Source: Prorocentrum cordatum (lineage: Eukaryota > Sar > Dinophyceae > Prorocentrales > Prorocentraceae). From it: a DNA stretch of 64,000 nt. Of this stretch, positions 63,133 to 64,000 are shown piece by piece. The stretch lies in contig CAUYUJ010022394.1 of NCBI GenBank assembly GCA_963575745.1, positions 1-64,000 on the forward strand, read 5' to 3'. Position 1 is the stretch's first letter; every line of letters begins with the position of its first letter. The translations under genes and the position numbers were made by a program. A model generated the notes under the pieces. That model was given only the letters and a program-made list of their open reading frames with translations. It searched no databases and was not told the DNA's origin.

Positions 63133-63735
63133 TTAGGATGTACGATCGTGTATAATCGGAGCGAAACGCCAGTGTGCGCACGGGGGACGCGAACCCCATC
63201 TTGCAGGGGGGAAGAGTCTGATCTTCTGAAGGGGAAGGGATACATGTACTGCAGTCTTTGGGGTGCGCTGTATGCGGTGCAATATGTGGGGTGAGTGCGC
63301 ACATGCTGTTTGATGAGAGACAGGCATTTCGCTGTCAGGCAACCCCGCGAAGAGCGAGTGGATCATTCCTGTTATTGTTGGCGTCTTCTTCTGGTTCTTT
63401 TCCCTTCGGACATACAGTTGCGCCGTATTCCTGTCGTTGTCGCTGTCGCTGTCGCCAGATACCGCCATCGTCGTCGTTGTCGCTTTCGTCGTCGGTCCCG
63501 CCAAACTGTGCGTCGCAGATTGTTCGTTGTCGCGGAACAAGCCCGAGCACACCACCCAGTCCTGGCGACTCCAGACAGGGGCGCCGAGAACCCCCTTTTT
63601 TGATCTTCGGCGCATCGACGCCGCCTCGGGCTCTCCTGGGCCGTCCACGGAGCGGCCGAAGAGAGCAGCACCGCGCCCCAAGCGTCCAGGTTTCGTGCGC
63701 GACAAGCGTGCGCTGTTCTGCTGAAGTTGGCCCAA
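63133..63735 (-). CDS. Tentative coding sequence, unknown acidic protein
   Basis: Minus-strand frame of about 200 codons with protein-like composition: QNSARLSRTKPGRLGRGAAL, then SRQDWVVCSGLFRDNEQSAT, an acidic stretch SGDSDSDNDRNTAQLYVRRE and KKTPTITGMIHSLFAGLPDS. There is no ATG at its left end (the frame continues upstream), so a 5' exon or continuation is implied. Another minus frame (63,335-63,700: QRTICDAQFGGTDDESDNDD) is also open. No family recognised. Confidence 0.33.
   Translation of the reverse strand: MGQLQQNSARLSRTKPGRLGRGAALFGRSVDGPGEPEAASMRRRSKKGVLGAPVWSRQDWVVCSGLFRDNEQSATHSLAGPTTKATTTTMAVSGDSDSDNDRNTAQLYVRREKNQKKTPTITGMIHSLFAGLPDSEMPVSHQTACAHSPHILHRIQRTPKTAVHVSLPLQKIRLFPPARWGSRPPCAHWRFAPIIHDRTS
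63251..63292. repeat. 14-bp tandem repeat, three units
   Basis: GCAGTCTTTGGGGT, GCGCTGTATGCGGT, GCAATATGTGGGGT in register; same family as 61,551-61,620. Confidence 0.88.
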
Positions 63736-64000
63736 TGGGTAGCAGCATTCGCCGAGGTCGCTGTTGGAAGCTCTGCTGGGGCGCCCTCCTTTGTCTCAAC
63801 CTGCCCCAGGGACACCCTGCGTGCTGATAGCCCCGGGGTTGGGGGTCTGGCGCTGGCCCTGGGGGGTGGAGGTCGCACGAGCTCTAAGAGGCGTCGGGGG
63901 CCTGGTCTCTTTGCTTCATCACAGCTGTCGCACGTCCGCCCTCGTCCATCCCCACTGCTCGGGTGCTGCCAGGAGTCCCTCTGGCCCAAGGTGCCCCCAG
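63736..64000. other. Unique sequence to window edge
   Basis: Open on the minus strand but without motif; may be upstream coding sequence of the preceding frame. Confidence 0.4.

Overview
The window reads as nuclear DNA of a dinoflagellate. The best evidence is two relict copies of the 22-nt dinoflagellate spliced leader (core GTAGCCATTTTGGCTCAAG) on the minus strand at 37,383-37,404 and 38,946-38,967. The high GC content, kilobase-scale trinucleotide arrays (GGA/TCC, GAT/ATC, TTG, GTC), decayed non-LTR retrotransposon fragments and lack of any compact operon-like gene arrangement agree with this. I see no bacterial, organellar, rRNA or tRNA genes. I cannot name the species.

Most of the 64 kb is repeat. 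Layout: 0-2.5 kb has AGT, 325-bp and 11-bp tandem repeats; 2.8-9.2 kb has foldback elements, GGA arrays, a TCTTGGG-type array and a terminal-inverted-repeat (TIR) element; 9.3-15.7 kb is mostly non-coding with tandem repeats and a 90-bp satellite; 15.9-17.1 kb holds a decayed retrotransposon 3' end on the minus strand; 17.2-25.4 kb has simple repeats, more foldbacks, a 1.2-kb ATC array and TCC arrays; 25.4-31 kb has the second 90-bp satellite array and two opposed TCTTGGG arrays; 31-34 kb is mostly unique; 34.7-37.4 kb is a 2.1-kb GAT array running into GGA; 37.4-39.0 kb is the spliced-leader-tagged gene; 39.8-43.7 kb is a cluster of elements each carrying a (TTG)n tract; 46.9-48.9 kb is the longest TCTTGGG array; 49-55 kb holds a Gln-rich reading frame and a decayed LINE-like element with an endonuclease-domain remnant and a reverse-transcriptase tail; 56-64 kb has GC-rich DNA, a 100-N gap, the second TIR element copy, a GAT array and one more candidate reading frame.

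Almost every long open frame here crosses a trinucleotide array, which cannot contain a stop in most frames, so frame length is not evidence of a gene. I call coding sequence only where a non-repetitive stretch has protein-like composition or a recognisable motif. The only well supported coding locus is the spliced-leader-tagged gene on the minus strand (about 38.9-37.5 kb); the two retrotransposon remnants are supported by motifs. Other CDS calls are tentative. Several repeat families recur in the window with conserved internal order, and these are the most interesting content: foldback elements, a roughly 10.5-bp-period array family, the 90-bp satellite with a shared end module, the TIR element and the (TTG)n elements.
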